Positions 23,862 through 34,912 of a stretch of DNA of 64,000 nucleotides are shown here, in pieces. A model generated the notes under the pieces. The model did no database searches and had not been told where the DNA came from. It saw nothing but the letters and a program-made list of their open reading frames with translations. Source of the DNA: Telmatactis stephensoni (taxonomy: Eukaryota; Cnidaria; Anthozoa; Actiniaria; Isophelliidae); contig JALIZF010001460.1 in the NCBI GenBank assembly GCA_029948255.1, positions 62,001 through 126,000 of the forward strand, given 5' to 3'. Position 1 is the stretch's first letter; each line of letters opens with the position of its first letter. Position numbers and translations under genes: made by a program.

Positions 23862-24372
23862 GTAACGTATCGACCAACTATACCACAGCAACTATACAAC
23901 TATAGCACAACTGACTGCCTTGAAACAAATTTAGGGCCAATCAGTCCAATCATACTCAACTTTTCTCCCGTTGTGCGCAGGAGTAGTTTCACCGTAAATG
24001 TCCATCCCTGCAACAGATTCGCGCAACATGGCAAAAAAATTGCAAAGTGTTTCCAGGTCTTTGGGGGAACGTAACGCAATAAAAATTTCATTTGCTTAAT
24101 AATTGGCGTATTACTCGCGCCCTGATTGGTCGATGAACATGTATGATCTGTTTATCAAACAGATTCAATTTTATATGCGTCTGTACTCTAAGTGTTGCAC
24201 AGATGACTTCAAAATGTGGCAAGAACAAAAATTACACCTCGAGACGAAGTCGGGCTGTTGACATATCAAGAAATGTCATATAAAAATGTGCTCATTTGGA
24301 CGTCATTTGTGCATGTTTTTTGAAAATGAATGTTTGTCTAACAAGTCACCCCAAAATGTTATTGTTCCACAG

Positions 24373-25017
24373 GTGTATTGTGATTCTCAAGGATGGACTT
24401 TGATCGCTAGATTTTCTAACAAAGACACGGCAAACTGGATGCGTGACGATGCTGCTTGGTGGTACAACGTCCTGACGGCTCAGGGTAACATTACCAATCC
24501 CTCTCTCAATCAGGACATGATAAGCCCCGCCTTCTGGTTGCTCCATGGCAACGACATCAAAATAACACGCTCCGATGACCCTACCCATACTGCACTGCTG
24601 CATACAACGTCAAATTGCTTACGATCGCAGACGTTTCGTCAAATGATAACAAGCTTTGGCAATTTTAAAAACGATACAGTATGGGCGTCTAATCGGTGCC
24701 TTGGGCGTTGTCCTGTGGTTTATGGGGGTGCATACAGGACTACCGATGGATTTAACCAAAGTCACTGTAGTGGTAGCATACAGGCAAAGGATTACATAGG
24801 GTTTTGGTGTCACTGGGATTTTGGAGACGGAGCGGTCATGATGGTCGGTGGAGGAGGAAATGCTTGTAAACGTGCCGATCATGGAATTGCAATTACTGAG
24901 AGGAACGCCGCGGCGTTCGCTGATCATAATAAGGGTGAATGTGATTATGGAAGTGATGCCAAGAAAGCTAAGCCACACTGTTTACAGTCTTATGCTCTTA
25001 ACTTGTGGATCAAGTGA
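24373..25017 (+). CDS. Terminal exon: fibrinogen-related / intelectin-like domain, copy 1
   Basis: A CCACAG acceptor is followed by 215 codons to a TGA. It starts VYCDSQGWTLIARFSNKD, then WWYNVLTAQG, ISPAFWLLHG, IGFWCHWDFGDGA and MMVGGGGNACKRADHGIAIT, and ends SYALNLWIK. This is the C-terminal part of the fibrinogen-related (FReD/intelectin-like) domain common in corals, which binds glycans or other extracellular ligands. It has many cysteines and N-glycosylation sequons, consistent with secretion. There is no start codon or signal peptide of its own, so it must be spliced from upstream; phase 0 fits the linker exon at 23791. Almost identical to the exon at 31487-32131. Confidence 0.85.
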   Translation: MYCDSQGWTLIARFSNKDTANWMRDDAAWWYNVLTAQGNITNPSLNQDMISPAFWLLHGNDIKITRSDDPTHTALLHTTSNCLRSQTFRQMITSFGNFKNDTVWASNRCLGRCPVVYGGAYRTTDGFNQSHCSGSIQAKDYIGFWCHWDFGDGAVMMVGGGGNACKRADHGIAITERNAAAFADHNKGECDYGSDAKKAKPHCLQSYALNLWIK

Positions 25018-26650
25018 TGGAACTAATGCTGCGTCTTCACTAATCTGGATAAACTTAAAAACAAATCGTTTTTCCTCTGTTTTCACACCTTTGACAAAAG
25101 AAAAACGACGTTTTAGTATGGACTGACATGGTCACAGCACGGTGCAGTCCGTTTCACACTCATACGAAAACTGCTCTATGAACTTTTGCTGACACTGGCC
25201 TCCCTCACCTGACCATAGTCGTTTGAAGATCCGACTACTTTTAATGTTCATTGATTCATAAAAAGTTCAAAAGAGGTACAAGTAGATAAAATGTAATATA
25301 GAAACAAGATGTTCATATACGGCCATTCACTCTGCGAATTGCAGAGCTATATGCCTGCCTAGTAACAAACTAGTAACTGATAACTAATAAAAAGTGAATC
25401 TCGCTGGTGTGTGTGTGGGGGGGGGGGCAGATTTGCTGTTCCTAGTCAATTTCAAAGGGATTAGAGAACAGGAAACCTCGATTTAGAACAACTCGCCAGA
25501 ACTCAATAAATTCACTCGGCGGGTTGAACATCTATGTCAGCCGAGTAACAAAGTAGCAACAATAAAACTTAAATCAGAGTACGATCGATTTGTTTTAGCT
25601 CTCCGGTTTGATAATAATGTCCGTCAATTGATGTTTTTTGTTTTGTTTTACATTGTTTATTAATTTTTGCAACGATCACATTTACACATGTACAAATCAT
25701 ACACTGAGACGGAAAACCAATTAAAAAAGAGAAAAGTTAATTAACAAAGGTCTTGAATGGAAAACGTTGTTTGGTTGTTTGTTTCTTCTTCTTCTAACTT
25801 TTCATACACATTTTCTTTCGTAATTTTTAAACGTAAATGAAGTGACATGAAATAGATCATGTTTATGCAATAACTCCTATATAACGCGCGCTCTGATTGG
25901 TCAAAGGACACGTGTGATACATACAAATATTACATCAACCGTTTTGTATAGCACATTGATTCGATACGAAACGATTCGATAAAACTACAATAAAAATATT
26001 AGAATCTTACTCCCAAACAATGCAAATGCTATTAACAATTGCACCGATTTAAAATATTTTGACTGCATGTAAAACTAGATTCTCATAAAAACTGATCTCA
26101 ATTCATAAAATAAAACTAGAAGTCATAAAAATCAGAGACTAAGAGATTAAGCGAGGATATGGTTGACGAATTGGGACCTGAAATGGTGGGATTTGTTACT
26201 CCAGGGCCCGGTTGTACGAAGGTTGGATAAAGTTATCCACCGGATAAGAATTATCCACTGTATAGATTTTGTATAGATTTTATTCGCTGGATAAGGATTT
26301 ATCCGCTGGATAGCGCTATTCACCCTTCGTACAACCGGCTCCAGAACTCTACATTCAGCCTTTAATATGTTGTGGCTTGTGGTATGAAATATTTGAAGAC
26401 CTTGGGGTTATTAGGAAAGACTGTAGACTGACTATAAGCTTTCAAGTACCTTGGGGTTAGGTTTAGGTTGAGTATCAGGGAAGACTTTGTAGAAATAAGC
26501 TTTCAAATACCTAGTACTATGGAAGATTTCTACAAATGAGACTTTGTACAAAGCCTTCTCTAACACTCAACCTAAAACCAATCCCAAGGTATTTCAAAAA
26601 AGTATTTCACACTAGCAACCACAACATATATCTTGTGTAGTGTAGACGCA
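25018..26650. repeat. FReD copy 1 3' region and unit 2 flank of NLR copy 2
   Basis: An AATAAA at 25386-25391 could be the poly(A) signal of FReD copy 1. A GT/G run lies at about 25410-25428. From 25609 the sequence is homologous to 17167 onward and 33514 onward. Relative to units 1 and 3, about 480 bp is missing near 25940, at a shared TAGCA word. No gene seen. Confidence 0.6.
26199..26344. mobile_element. 134-bp MITE present only in unit 2, CTCCAG duplication
   Basis: Between two copies of CTCCAG (26199-26204 and 26339-26344) lies an element with inverted ends (CCGGTTGTACGAAGG / CCTTCGTACAACCGG) and internal GGATAA / TTATCC repeats. Units 1 and 3 have the empty site (TTACTCCAGAACTC), so the insertion came after the duplication. 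Confidence 0.8.
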
Positions 26651-29600
26651 TCAGTAACGCTTGAGATGATAACAACAGTGAACAAGGTCCAACTCAGTGA
26701 GTTCACAATTTTTGTATTTTTGTCCTTCACACAAGCATGACACATTCTTTCTTAGGATCAGTGATCTTTTATGGCCTAGAATCAGCCCAGTAAGTTTGCA
26801 GTTTTCATGATTTAGGACTTCGCACAGGTATAATCTACCTGTTTCTGTTATGTTAGCCTCAAGGCTCAGCTCAGTAAGTTGACAATTTTCATGTCTTAAG
26901 GCTTCACACAGGAATGATATACTGGTTTCATGTGATACCTCCTCACCACATAGGCGTAACACGATAAGTTGACAGTCTTTGTGTTTGAGTGCTTCACACA
27001 AGTATTTTATACCTTGCCCTGTTGTCTCCAGTTCTAACTCAGTAAGTTGACAGTTTTTGTTTTTGAGTGCTTTACACAGGTCTGCTACACCTTGATGTGT
27101 TATCTTATTACCTCCAAGGCACAAAGATGTAAGACCACAAGGTTTCTCCCAGTCAATTTTTCCAAGTAAAGCTTTGATACCATAATCTGATATGTTACAT
27201 GAACTCAAATGTAAAATTTGGGGGCTTCTTTCTTTGAGTAGCAGAGCCAGCTGTGCACATCCCTCGTCACCAAGTGAATAATTATTATCCAAGTCCAATT
27301 GCGCTAGTGGATAATCCATGTGTTGCCAATAGTATACAATGCAGGTGCAATCAAGAGGCGTGATATCACAACCACCAAAAACCGGATATTGTTTTTCAAA
27401 TTTAGAAGCAGCTTGTGTCATAACTTCATCATCGTGGAGTTCATACAAGTTTCTCAACATATTCAGCGAAACCACCGTCCTCCTGTAAAACGAGTCCGAT
27501 TTTAGGCATTCATCAAGGGTTGCAATAAAGTAATCTGTGACTCTACCGACACCCGTGCCACCATGGAGTAATCCCGCTATGAAGTGAATAACAAGGTGCC
27601 AGTCTGTAGAAGTATCGTTGATCTTTTCCCCAATGAAATTCACTATTTGCTCAGAATTCATCGATCTAACAATGTGTCTTGCAGCAAGAAATTCTTGTAG
27701 TGTGAGATGAAGAAAGCAATATTGAGATGTTCGTTCGATTCCAAAAAGTGGAGCTTCTTTGCTGGGCATGCTGTTTAGTAAACCACATTTTTCAACTGTT
27801 TTGCCAACTTCTTCCTCTTCAAATATCAATCGCTTTTCATGGATTCCTTGCTCTGCTAGACATCCTAGCTTTGATAAGTCATTTTCCACAGGTTTAGGAA
27901 AGATCTGTCTGTACTTAAGAAAGCCGGGTCTTTCTTGATAATGTGGATGATGTCGAAACAGGAAAATTGTTAGCGCTCCTTTGTAGACATCTGTGAGAGT
28001 AGTTGGTAAGGTCATTGGTTTGGCCGAATTAACTTGCAATTTGATGTTATACTTTAACAAAGAACAAACAATGTTACAAGTGGCCGGAATATAACACAAA
28101 TACAACAAATTTATGTTAGATTCTATATGAGACCATATCGTGTGTGCTGCGTCAGGATAATTTGTGCAGACTTTGTTGACATATGACTCAATCTTCTCAG
28201 GTGTAAATCCCAAGATTTCTACAACTCTATCAAACTCTACTCCTTTAAGACATTTTACATTGTGCGCAGCATGGGGTCTTGACGTTGTCACAACTGTCGT
28301 CCCAGAAAGTAGTTTGTTTCGTAATAATTTCACGTAGAGTGCAGAAACCGGAATTTTATCAGTTACATCATTGATTCCACTGACTTCTGATTCATCCCTT
28401 GATAAGTTTTCAAGGTGTTTATACTCATCCAAGCCATCAAATATTATAAGAACCTCCTCAGGCTTATCGACAATAGACTGAAAAACAATATCGTCTATTC
28501 TTCCTACCGAGTGTTCTGCTCTACTGAGAAACTCCTTTAGCGACATTTGAGACATTGCTTCAGAATTCAAAAACCTAAAGCGAAATAAAAACAGATAATT
28601 GAATGTTTTTGTTGTATTTTGAAGAAGCTTTCCTTGGCTCCATTCACGTACAATTTTAGTGCATAGCAATGACTTTCCAACACCTGGACGACCAATGACA
28701 AGAATGTTATTGTATGACTTTTGAACAGAGAGAAACAGCTCTTCTCGACTGCAAATTATAATCGACGTTTCTGGTGGCTTATGGTATGCCCGCAATAGCT
28801 CGTGTCTGTTTTCATTAGGGTCGAGTTCATATGTGATTTGTCCAGTACATATAATAAGTTCGATGTATATCTTGTCTATCGGCAGTTGTTCACGGCCGTC
28901 ATGGACCCCGTCATGATCACTGTCTTCTGAGGGCGAAGTAGACGGTAGCAATTCCACGATTTCCGTGTTCTCAAGCATTTGTCTTTGGAGACGTGCTCTA
29001 TAATGGTCTGTTTCAACGGTCATTTTATTGAAAAAATATAGTTTGTAAAATTTGGAGTCAAACGTGAAGGTTTTGTCTTGACAGGCTCTAGCAATCAGGT
29101 AGAATATTTCGAGGAACACAAGACATGCAAAAAATATATTCAAACTCCATGCAGCTTTTGCGAAAACATATTTATCTCTAGCGGCGCCATTTTGGCAGTC
29201 GATCAGCATAGATGAATTGGATGAGTGGTGCGTTGTATTTGAATTTAGACTAATTGTACTGTGTTTGGAGCTGAAAATCCACTGACAATGAAATTGTGAT
29301 GGATAATCTAGAAGGTGCCATTTTTGGAAGATTGCAAAGAAAATTCCCAACACAAATCGAACCAGCAAATGGTTCAGGTAGAACCAGTAAACACGACGAG
29401 TTCTGACTTCTGGTGTAGGTTGTGGGTTTTCAGGGTCAGGCGTAAGAGCTTGCCCGATTTGGTCCACTCGAGATTTAATACACAAGGAATAAATGATGCA
29501 AACAGCAACAGGCAATAAGAATGTCGCGATAATAAACCCATATAATGGTAGAGGTGAGTTATACTTTTCATCATATTGGTCAAGACACCTTGTTTTCAGG

Positions 29601-29776
29601 AAGTCTTTGTCAACTTTGCCATGGCTTTCGCAGCGAAATTTCCTTTGCTCGGAATTTCTTAAATCTGACGTAAGTCCAATAATGATTGCTCCAGCGAGCC
29701 CACATATTATAGCAACAACATAACCGTATACACTGAACCGTTTAGGTATTAACAGCTCCTTGAAACACGTTTCCAT
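26651..29776 (-). CDS. NLR copy 2 (intact): 4-TM channel-like N terminus + NACHT + LRR, 1041 aa
   Basis: Single exon; start METCFKELLIPKRF. TM1 is about residues 16-36. Loop 1 has Cys49 and Cys64 (EQRKFRC, TRCLDQYDEKY). TM2 is about 78-99 and TM3 about 133-151. Loop 2 has Cys164 and Cys194 (DYPSQFHCQW, LIDCQNGAARDK) with two N-glycosylation sequons at N180 and N187. TM4 is about 207-229 (LNIFFACLVFLEIFYLIARA). This topology places both termini in the cytosol and resembles connexin/innexin/pannexin-type channels. NACHT follows, with Walker A GRPGVGKS (362-369) and Walker B VLIIFDGLDE (442-451), then ribonuclease-inhibitor-type LRRs from about 830 to the end. NACHT-LRR proteins are ATP/GTP-driven sensors that oligomerise. 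The channel likeness is my inference from motifs and needs a profile search. This is the reference copy: no frameshift, conserved start. Confidence 0.93.
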   Translation of the reverse strand: METCFKELLIPKRFSVYGYVVAIICGLAGAIIIGLTSDLRNSEQRKFRCESHGKVDKDFLKTRCLDQYDEKYNSPLPLYGFIIATFLLPVAVCIIYSLCIKSRVDQIGQALTPDPENPQPTPEVRTRRVYWFYLNHLLVRFVLGIFFAIFQKWHLLDYPSQFHCQWIFSSKHSTISLNSNTTHHSSNSSMLIDCQNGAARDKYVFAKAAWSLNIFFACLVFLEIFYLIARACQDKTFTFDSKFYKLYFFNKMTVETDHYRARLQRQMLENTEIVELLPSTSPSEDSDHDGVHDGREQLPIDKIYIELIICTGQITYELDPNENRHELLRAYHKPPETSIIICSREELFLSVQKSYNNILVIGRPGVGKSLLCTKIVREWSQGKLLQNTTKTFNYLFLFRFRFLNSEAMSQMSLKEFLSRAEHSVGRIDDIVFQSIVDKPEEVLIIFDGLDEYKHLENLSRDESEVSGINDVTDKIPVSALYVKLLRNKLLSGTTVVTTSRPHAAHNVKCLKGVEFDRVVEILGFTPEKIESYVNKVCTNYPDAAHTIWSHIESNINLLYLCYIPATCNIVCSLLKYNIKLQVNSAKPMTLPTTLTDVYKGALTIFLFRHHPHYQERPGFLKYRQIFPKPVENDLSKLGCLAEQGIHEKRLIFEEEEVGKTVEKCGLLNSMPSKEAPLFGIERTSQYCFLHLTLQEFLAARHIVRSMNSEQIVNFIGEKINDTSTDWHLVIHFIAGLLHGGTGVGRVTDYFIATLDECLKSDSFYRRTVVSLNMLRNLYELHDDEVMTQAASKFEKQYPVFGGCDITPLDCTCIVYYWQHMDYPLAQLDLDNNYSLGDEGCAQLALLLKERSPQILHLSSCNISDYGIKALLGKIDWEKPCGLTSLCLGGNKITHQGVADLCKALKNKNCQLTELELETTGQGIKYLCEALKHKDCQLIVLRLCGEEVSHETSISFLCEALRHENCQLTELSLEANITETGRLYLCEVLNHENCKLTGLILGHKRSLILRKNVSCLCEGQKYKNCELTELDLVHCCYHLKRY

Positions 29777-30903
29777 TACACTCGTGATCTAGTGAGCATA
29801 TTGTGGAGGCACAGGCAGGAGCAGAAGGCTCCCATACCTGTGAGTCCACCGTACCCTGATAAAACTTTGCCAACTGATTTATGTATTTCCTCCCTTCAGA
29901 GCTGCAGCTTTACAGAAATGGTTGGATAACTGGTTTATCCAGTTTAAACTGGTTTTGAAGTTGAGCCCACGCCTCTCCAGAGAGTCTTCACTCTTTTTGA
30001 ATATATCAAACATTTGTTCTCAGTATAGGTTTGGATGTTTTGTTCTCTTCTCCATTCAAAACCATTGCTAGTAGATATTTTGAATAAACAGTTTTGACCA
30101 AAGTGATACAATGGCTTACGGCGGATGGTCGCTTACGAGTGAGAGTGGTCGTTCAAAGATAGTCAACTGTAATTCAATTAATAATCAGTCGTGCAACAAA
30201 GAAAATGTGTTCTGCGCGGAGTGGTAATATGAGCAACATTTGCTCTGCAACTTGCAGCAGTACAATGTCTTGCACCTAATATAATTATCTTAAAACTTTT
30301 AACTTGTTTAAACTTTTAAGACAACTCGATAGCTCATTTGCATATTCGGCTAGGTTGGTCACGTTGATTAACCTAAAAAAAAAATTCCAAAGAAGGTCAC
30401 TTTTGGAGATTTTGGTGCAACCATAAACTTGATACGAAATATAATTCACAGAACCTTTTTTTACATCATCTACCTGTTGAACGTCTTCGGGCAAGTCCTC
30501 TAAGGACTCTCGGCTCTTTTCGGGAAGACTACACAGTAAAATATTTCTTTCATACTACATTTTGATCACACGGCATTCATGAAAAACAAGGTTTTCGTTA
30601 GATTTGTTTCATATTTGTTGTTAGATCTTTTCATTTTAATTCAATAGTAGTATATAGATACATAAACCGATAGATTATTAATTTAATTGTTATTTAGTCA
30701 TATATATTTTTAGCAGTCAATTGTATTATATTATTTGTATTTATAAGTTCCATTTTAATGGAATTTCACTGTGTATAAATACATATATGTATGTATGTGT
30801 ATATTTGTATGTTTTATGATAACTTGCACCATTTTGTTGTCCTAATTTTTGCATTTTGATTTCTGCACACGAGAAATAAATATTCTTTTTGTTCGATTCG
30901 CAG

Positions 30904-30974
30904 GTGCATCGTGTAAGCTTAAAAGACAAGGAATCGTTTCCCTTACCATTCCACCACCACAAAGTACCACAAAG
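30904..30974 (+). CDS. Linker exon of FReD-type gene, copy 2
   Basis: It has acceptor TTCGATTCGCAG and donor AAAG|GTAACG, giving ASCKLKRQGIVSLTIPPPQ then STTK in phase with the PAN exon. It differs from the 23791 copy at few positions. The frame stays open beyond the donor to about 31376 (with VHPCNRFPQHCRKNAECF, a faintly EGF-like cysteine pattern), so an extended or retained form cannot be excluded. Confidence 0.6.
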
Positions 30975-31486
30975 GTAACGTATCGACCAACTATACCACA
31001 GCAACTATACAACTATAGCACAACTGACTGTCTTGAAACAACTTTAGGACCGGACACACTCAACGTTTCTTACGTTGTGCGCAGGAGTAGTTTCACCGTA
31101 AATGTCCATCCCTGCAACAGATTCCCGCAACATTGCAGAAAAAATGCAGAGTGTTTCCAGGCCTTCGGGGGAACGCAACACAACCAAAATTTCATTTGCT
31201 TATTATATAATAACTGGCGTATTACACGCGCCCTGATTGGTAGATGGAAATGTATGATCTGTTTATCAAACAGATTCCATTCTGTGTGCATCTGTACTCG
31301 AAGTGTTGCACAGATGACGTCAAAATGTGGCAAGAACAAAAATTACACCTCGAGACAATTACAGTCGGGCTGTTGACATATCAAGAAATGTCTTATGAAA
31401 ATATGCACATTTTGACGTCATTTGTGCATGTTTTGTAGAATTGGATTTTTATTTAACAAGTCACCCCAAAAGTTATTATCTCATAG

Positions 31487-32131
31487 GTGTATTGTGATTC
31501 TCAAGGATGGACTTTGATCGCTAGATTTTCTAACAAAGACACGGCAAACTGGATGCGTGACGATGCTGCTTGGTGGTACAACGTCCTGACGGCTCAGGGT
31601 GACACTACCAATCCCTCTCTCAATCAGGACATGATAAGCCCCGCCTTCTGGTTGCTCCATGGCAACGACATCAAAATAACACGCTCTGATGACCCTACTC
31701 ATACTGCACTGCTGCATACAACGTCAAATTGCTTACGATCGCAGACGTTTCGTCAAATGATAACAAGCTTTGGCAATTTTAGAAACGATACAGTATGGGC
31801 ATCTAATCGGTGCCTTGGGCGTTGTCCTGTGGTTTATGGGGGTGCATACAGGACTACCGATGGATTTAATCAAAGTCACTGTAGTGGTAACATACAGGCA
31901 AAGGATTACATAGGGTTTTGGTGTCACTGGGATTCTGGAGACGGAGCAGTCATGATGGTCGGTGGTGGAGGAAGTGCTTGTAAACGTGCCGATCATGGAA
32001 TTGCAATTACTGAGAGGAACGCCGCGGCGTTCGCTGATCGAAATCAGGGTGAATGTGATTATGGAAGTGATGCCAAGAAAACTAAGCCACACTGTTTACA
32101 GTCTTATGCTCTTAACTTGTGGATCAAGTGA
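31487..32131 (+). CDS. Terminal exon: fibrinogen-related / intelectin-like domain, copy 2
   Basis: A CTCATAG acceptor is followed by 215 codons: VYCDSQGWTLIARFSNKD through MMVGGGGSACKRADHGIAIT to SYALNLWIK and a TGA. It has the same length as copy 1 and only scattered substitutions (for example DTTNPS for NITNPS), and no frameshift. The role is as for copy 1: an extracellular ligand-binding domain lacking its own start. No second PAN exon is found between 25 and 31 kb. The copy is therefore either an alternative 3' end of the gene starting at 15346 or an orphan duplicate. An AATAAA follows at 32443-32448. Confidence 0.85.
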   Translation: MYCDSQGWTLIARFSNKDTANWMRDDAAWWYNVLTAQGDTTNPSLNQDMISPAFWLLHGNDIKITRSDDPTHTALLHTTSNCLRSQTFRQMITSFGNFRNDTVWASNRCLGRCPVVYGGAYRTTDGFNQSHCSGNIQAKDYIGFWCHWDSGDGAVMMVGGGGSACKRADHGIAITERNAAAFADRNQGECDYGSDAKKTKPHCLQSYALNLWIK

Positions 32132-32834
32132 GGGAAAAGAGTAATGCTGCGTCCTCACTCATTCTGGATAAACTTAAAACACATCTTTTTTCCTCTGTTT
32201 TCACACCTTTGACAAAAGAAAAACGTTGTTTTAGTATGGACGACGATGACTCGTAAGATGCGGTTTTATATTTAGGATTAGTCTGGACGTAGACTAAGGA
32301 TTAATCGCCAAAGCCTATATCGTGAGTACGCTCGGTAACGAGTTACCTTGGTATACCTTCACTTTAATGACAAACTCGAAGTCAAATTAAACTGGAAGCT
32401 ATTTTAGTTATGATCAAAATTCAATTCTTGGACAAATTAATCAATAAATAATAAATAATAACTGTTTATTTAAGTGTCCGAGTCTTCTAGCGCTTGCGCA
32501 CTAATTGGGGGACACTGTACTCTCTCACACACTACCTGTACATTAAGTATTTTGCAAATAATCACTCGACTTACATGTTGGTTGAAACTGAAAACTATAA
32601 CTACAATGTACATGACAATTGAGAGAATCAGGTTCTCCAGTGATGTTTAATATGTAGCTTTATCACATAATTATTTATAAAATACCTATATTTCTTAATT
32701 TCGAAAACTTGTTCTTTTCACTAGTGAAAATAACATGTTCTTTTCACTAGTGAAAAGATCGTTACCATGGTTAATTGAGCGCATTTACTCTAAAGATAGT
32801 TTGTTGTCTCTTGATTTGATAATTATATGATAAA

Positions 32835-32996
32835 TAGAATATTACATGTTCGCTTGGAGATACGGTTTTATCTTCTCTTGTTGAAAAGATCTCTCACTCG
32901 TTCGCTGCGCTCACTCGTGAGAGATCTTTTCAACACTCGAAGATAAAATCCGTACTGATCTCCGCGCGCCCATGTAATATCCTCTATGTATATTTA
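32835..32996. mobile_element. MITE, family A copy 2, with internal palindrome
   Basis: The left end has ATTACATGTTCGCTTGGAGAT; the right end, inverted, has ATTACATGGGCGCGCGGAGAT. The centre is a long palindrome with GAAAAGATCTCTCACTCG and its inverted partner around GTTCGCTGCGCTCAC. It is related by its ends to the element at 14255-14370. Confidence 0.55.
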
Positions 32997-34378
32997 AAGC
33001 GAGTTTAGTATAACTGCATGTGAAAACAGCACTGACACGCGCGGTTACAGCACGGTGCAGTCCGCTTCACACTCATACGAAAACTGCTCTATAAACTTTT
33101 CGGCTGACACCCGCCTCCCTTACCTGACCATAGTCGTCCGAATATCCGACTACTTTTAATGTTCATTGATTCATAAAAAGTTCAAAAGAGGTACAGGTAG
33201 ATAAAATGTAAAATAGAAACAAGATGTTCATATACGGCCATTCACTCTGCGAATTGCAGAGCTATGCCTGCCTAGTAACCAACTAGTAACTGATAACTAA
33301 TAAAAGGTGAATCTCGCTGGTGTGTGTGTGGGGGGGGGGGCAGATTTGCTGTTCCTAGTCAATTTCAAAGGGATTAGAGAACAAGAAACCTCTAGAACAA
33401 CTCGCCAGAACTCAATAAATTTACTCGGCGGGTTGGACATCTACACCAGCCGAGTAACAAAGTAGGAACGATAAAAAGTAAATCAGAGTACGATCGATTT
33501 GTTTTCTCCGATTTGATAATAATGTCCGCCAATTGATGGTTTTTTGTTTTACATTATTTATTAATTTTTGCAACGATATATACCCATTTACACATGTACA
33601 AATCATACACTGAGAGACGGAAAACCAATTAAAAAAGAGAAAAGTTAATTAACAAAGGTCTTGAATGGAAAACGTTTGTTTGGTTGTTTGTTTCTTCTTC
33701 TTCTAACTTTTATACACATTTTCTTTCGTAATTTTTAAACGTAAATGAAGTGACATGAAATAGAGCATGTTTATGCAATAACTCCTATATAACGCGCGCT
33801 CTGATTGGTCAGAGGACACGTGTGATACATACAAATATTATATCAACCGTTTTGTGTAGCAAGCGAATATGTAGGAACAGAATAAGCTTGTCTAAAACAG
33901 TTTATTATTAGTATGTGTTTTTATCAAAGAAATACAAAATTTGTGTTATGTTGAGTTAATTAAGACTTGGGAAAAAATGTGAAGAAACACCCGACTAAAC
34001 GTCATGCTTTTCTAACACTTCTCGAGTCTTCTACACAGATTATACACCTATTTCATAATAAACATTGTCGGTATCAAGCCTACGCGGTACGCGACTCACC
34101 CGAAAGGGAGTATGGGAAGAAATTACTAATGTTATATAGCCACAAAACATTCCATATTATTACTCAAATTCAGCTTGCTCTGACCTTATATACTAAAGAA
34201 CTTCACTTATTGATGTTAAAGTCAATACCGAAGCGGAAAAGGAAATAATGTTTTGCTACTTCCCATACACCTTTTCGGTCTAGTCGGGTGGGCTTGATGA
34301 GAGCTCTTGTACGACATGCAACCTTTTATGAAATAAGTGTAAATTGGCATAGCACATTGATTCGATACGAAACGATTC

Positions 34379-34912
34379 GATAAAACTACAATAAAAATAT
34401 TAGAATCTTACTCCCTAACAATGCAAATGCTATTAACAATTACACCGATTTAGAATATTTTGACTGTAAAATTAGATTCTCATAAAAACTGATCTCAATT
34501 CATAAAATAAAACTAAAAGTCATAAAAATCAGAGACTAAGAGATTAAGCGAGGATATGGTTGACGAATTGGGACCTGAAATGATGGGATTTGTTACTCCA
34601 GAACTCTACATTCAGCCTTTAATATGTTGTGGCTTGTGGTATGATGATAAAACTACAATAAAAATATTACAATCTTACTCCCTAACAATGCAAATGCTAT
34701 TAACAATTGCACCGATGTAGAATATTTTGACTGTAAAATTAGATTCTTATAAAAACTGATCTCAATTCATAAAATAAAACTAGAAGTCATAAAAATCAGA
34801 GACTAAGAGATTAAGCGAGGATATGGTTGACGAATTGGGACCTGAAATGATGGGATTTGTTACTCCAGAACTCTACATTCAGCCTTTAATATGTTGTGGC
34901 TTGTGGTATGAA
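34379..34912. repeat. 267-bp tandem duplication in unit 3
   Basis: 34379-34645 and 34646-34912 are near-identical (both start GATAAAACTACAATAAAAAT and end in the GTTGTGGCTTGTGGTATG region). Units 1 and 2 have one copy. Confidence 0.8.

Noticed and set aside
24619..24978. 119-codon - strand open frame conserved at 31733-32092
   Set aside because: It lies exactly antisense to the FReD exon; conservation is explained by the duplicated exon on the + strand, and no domain is seen.
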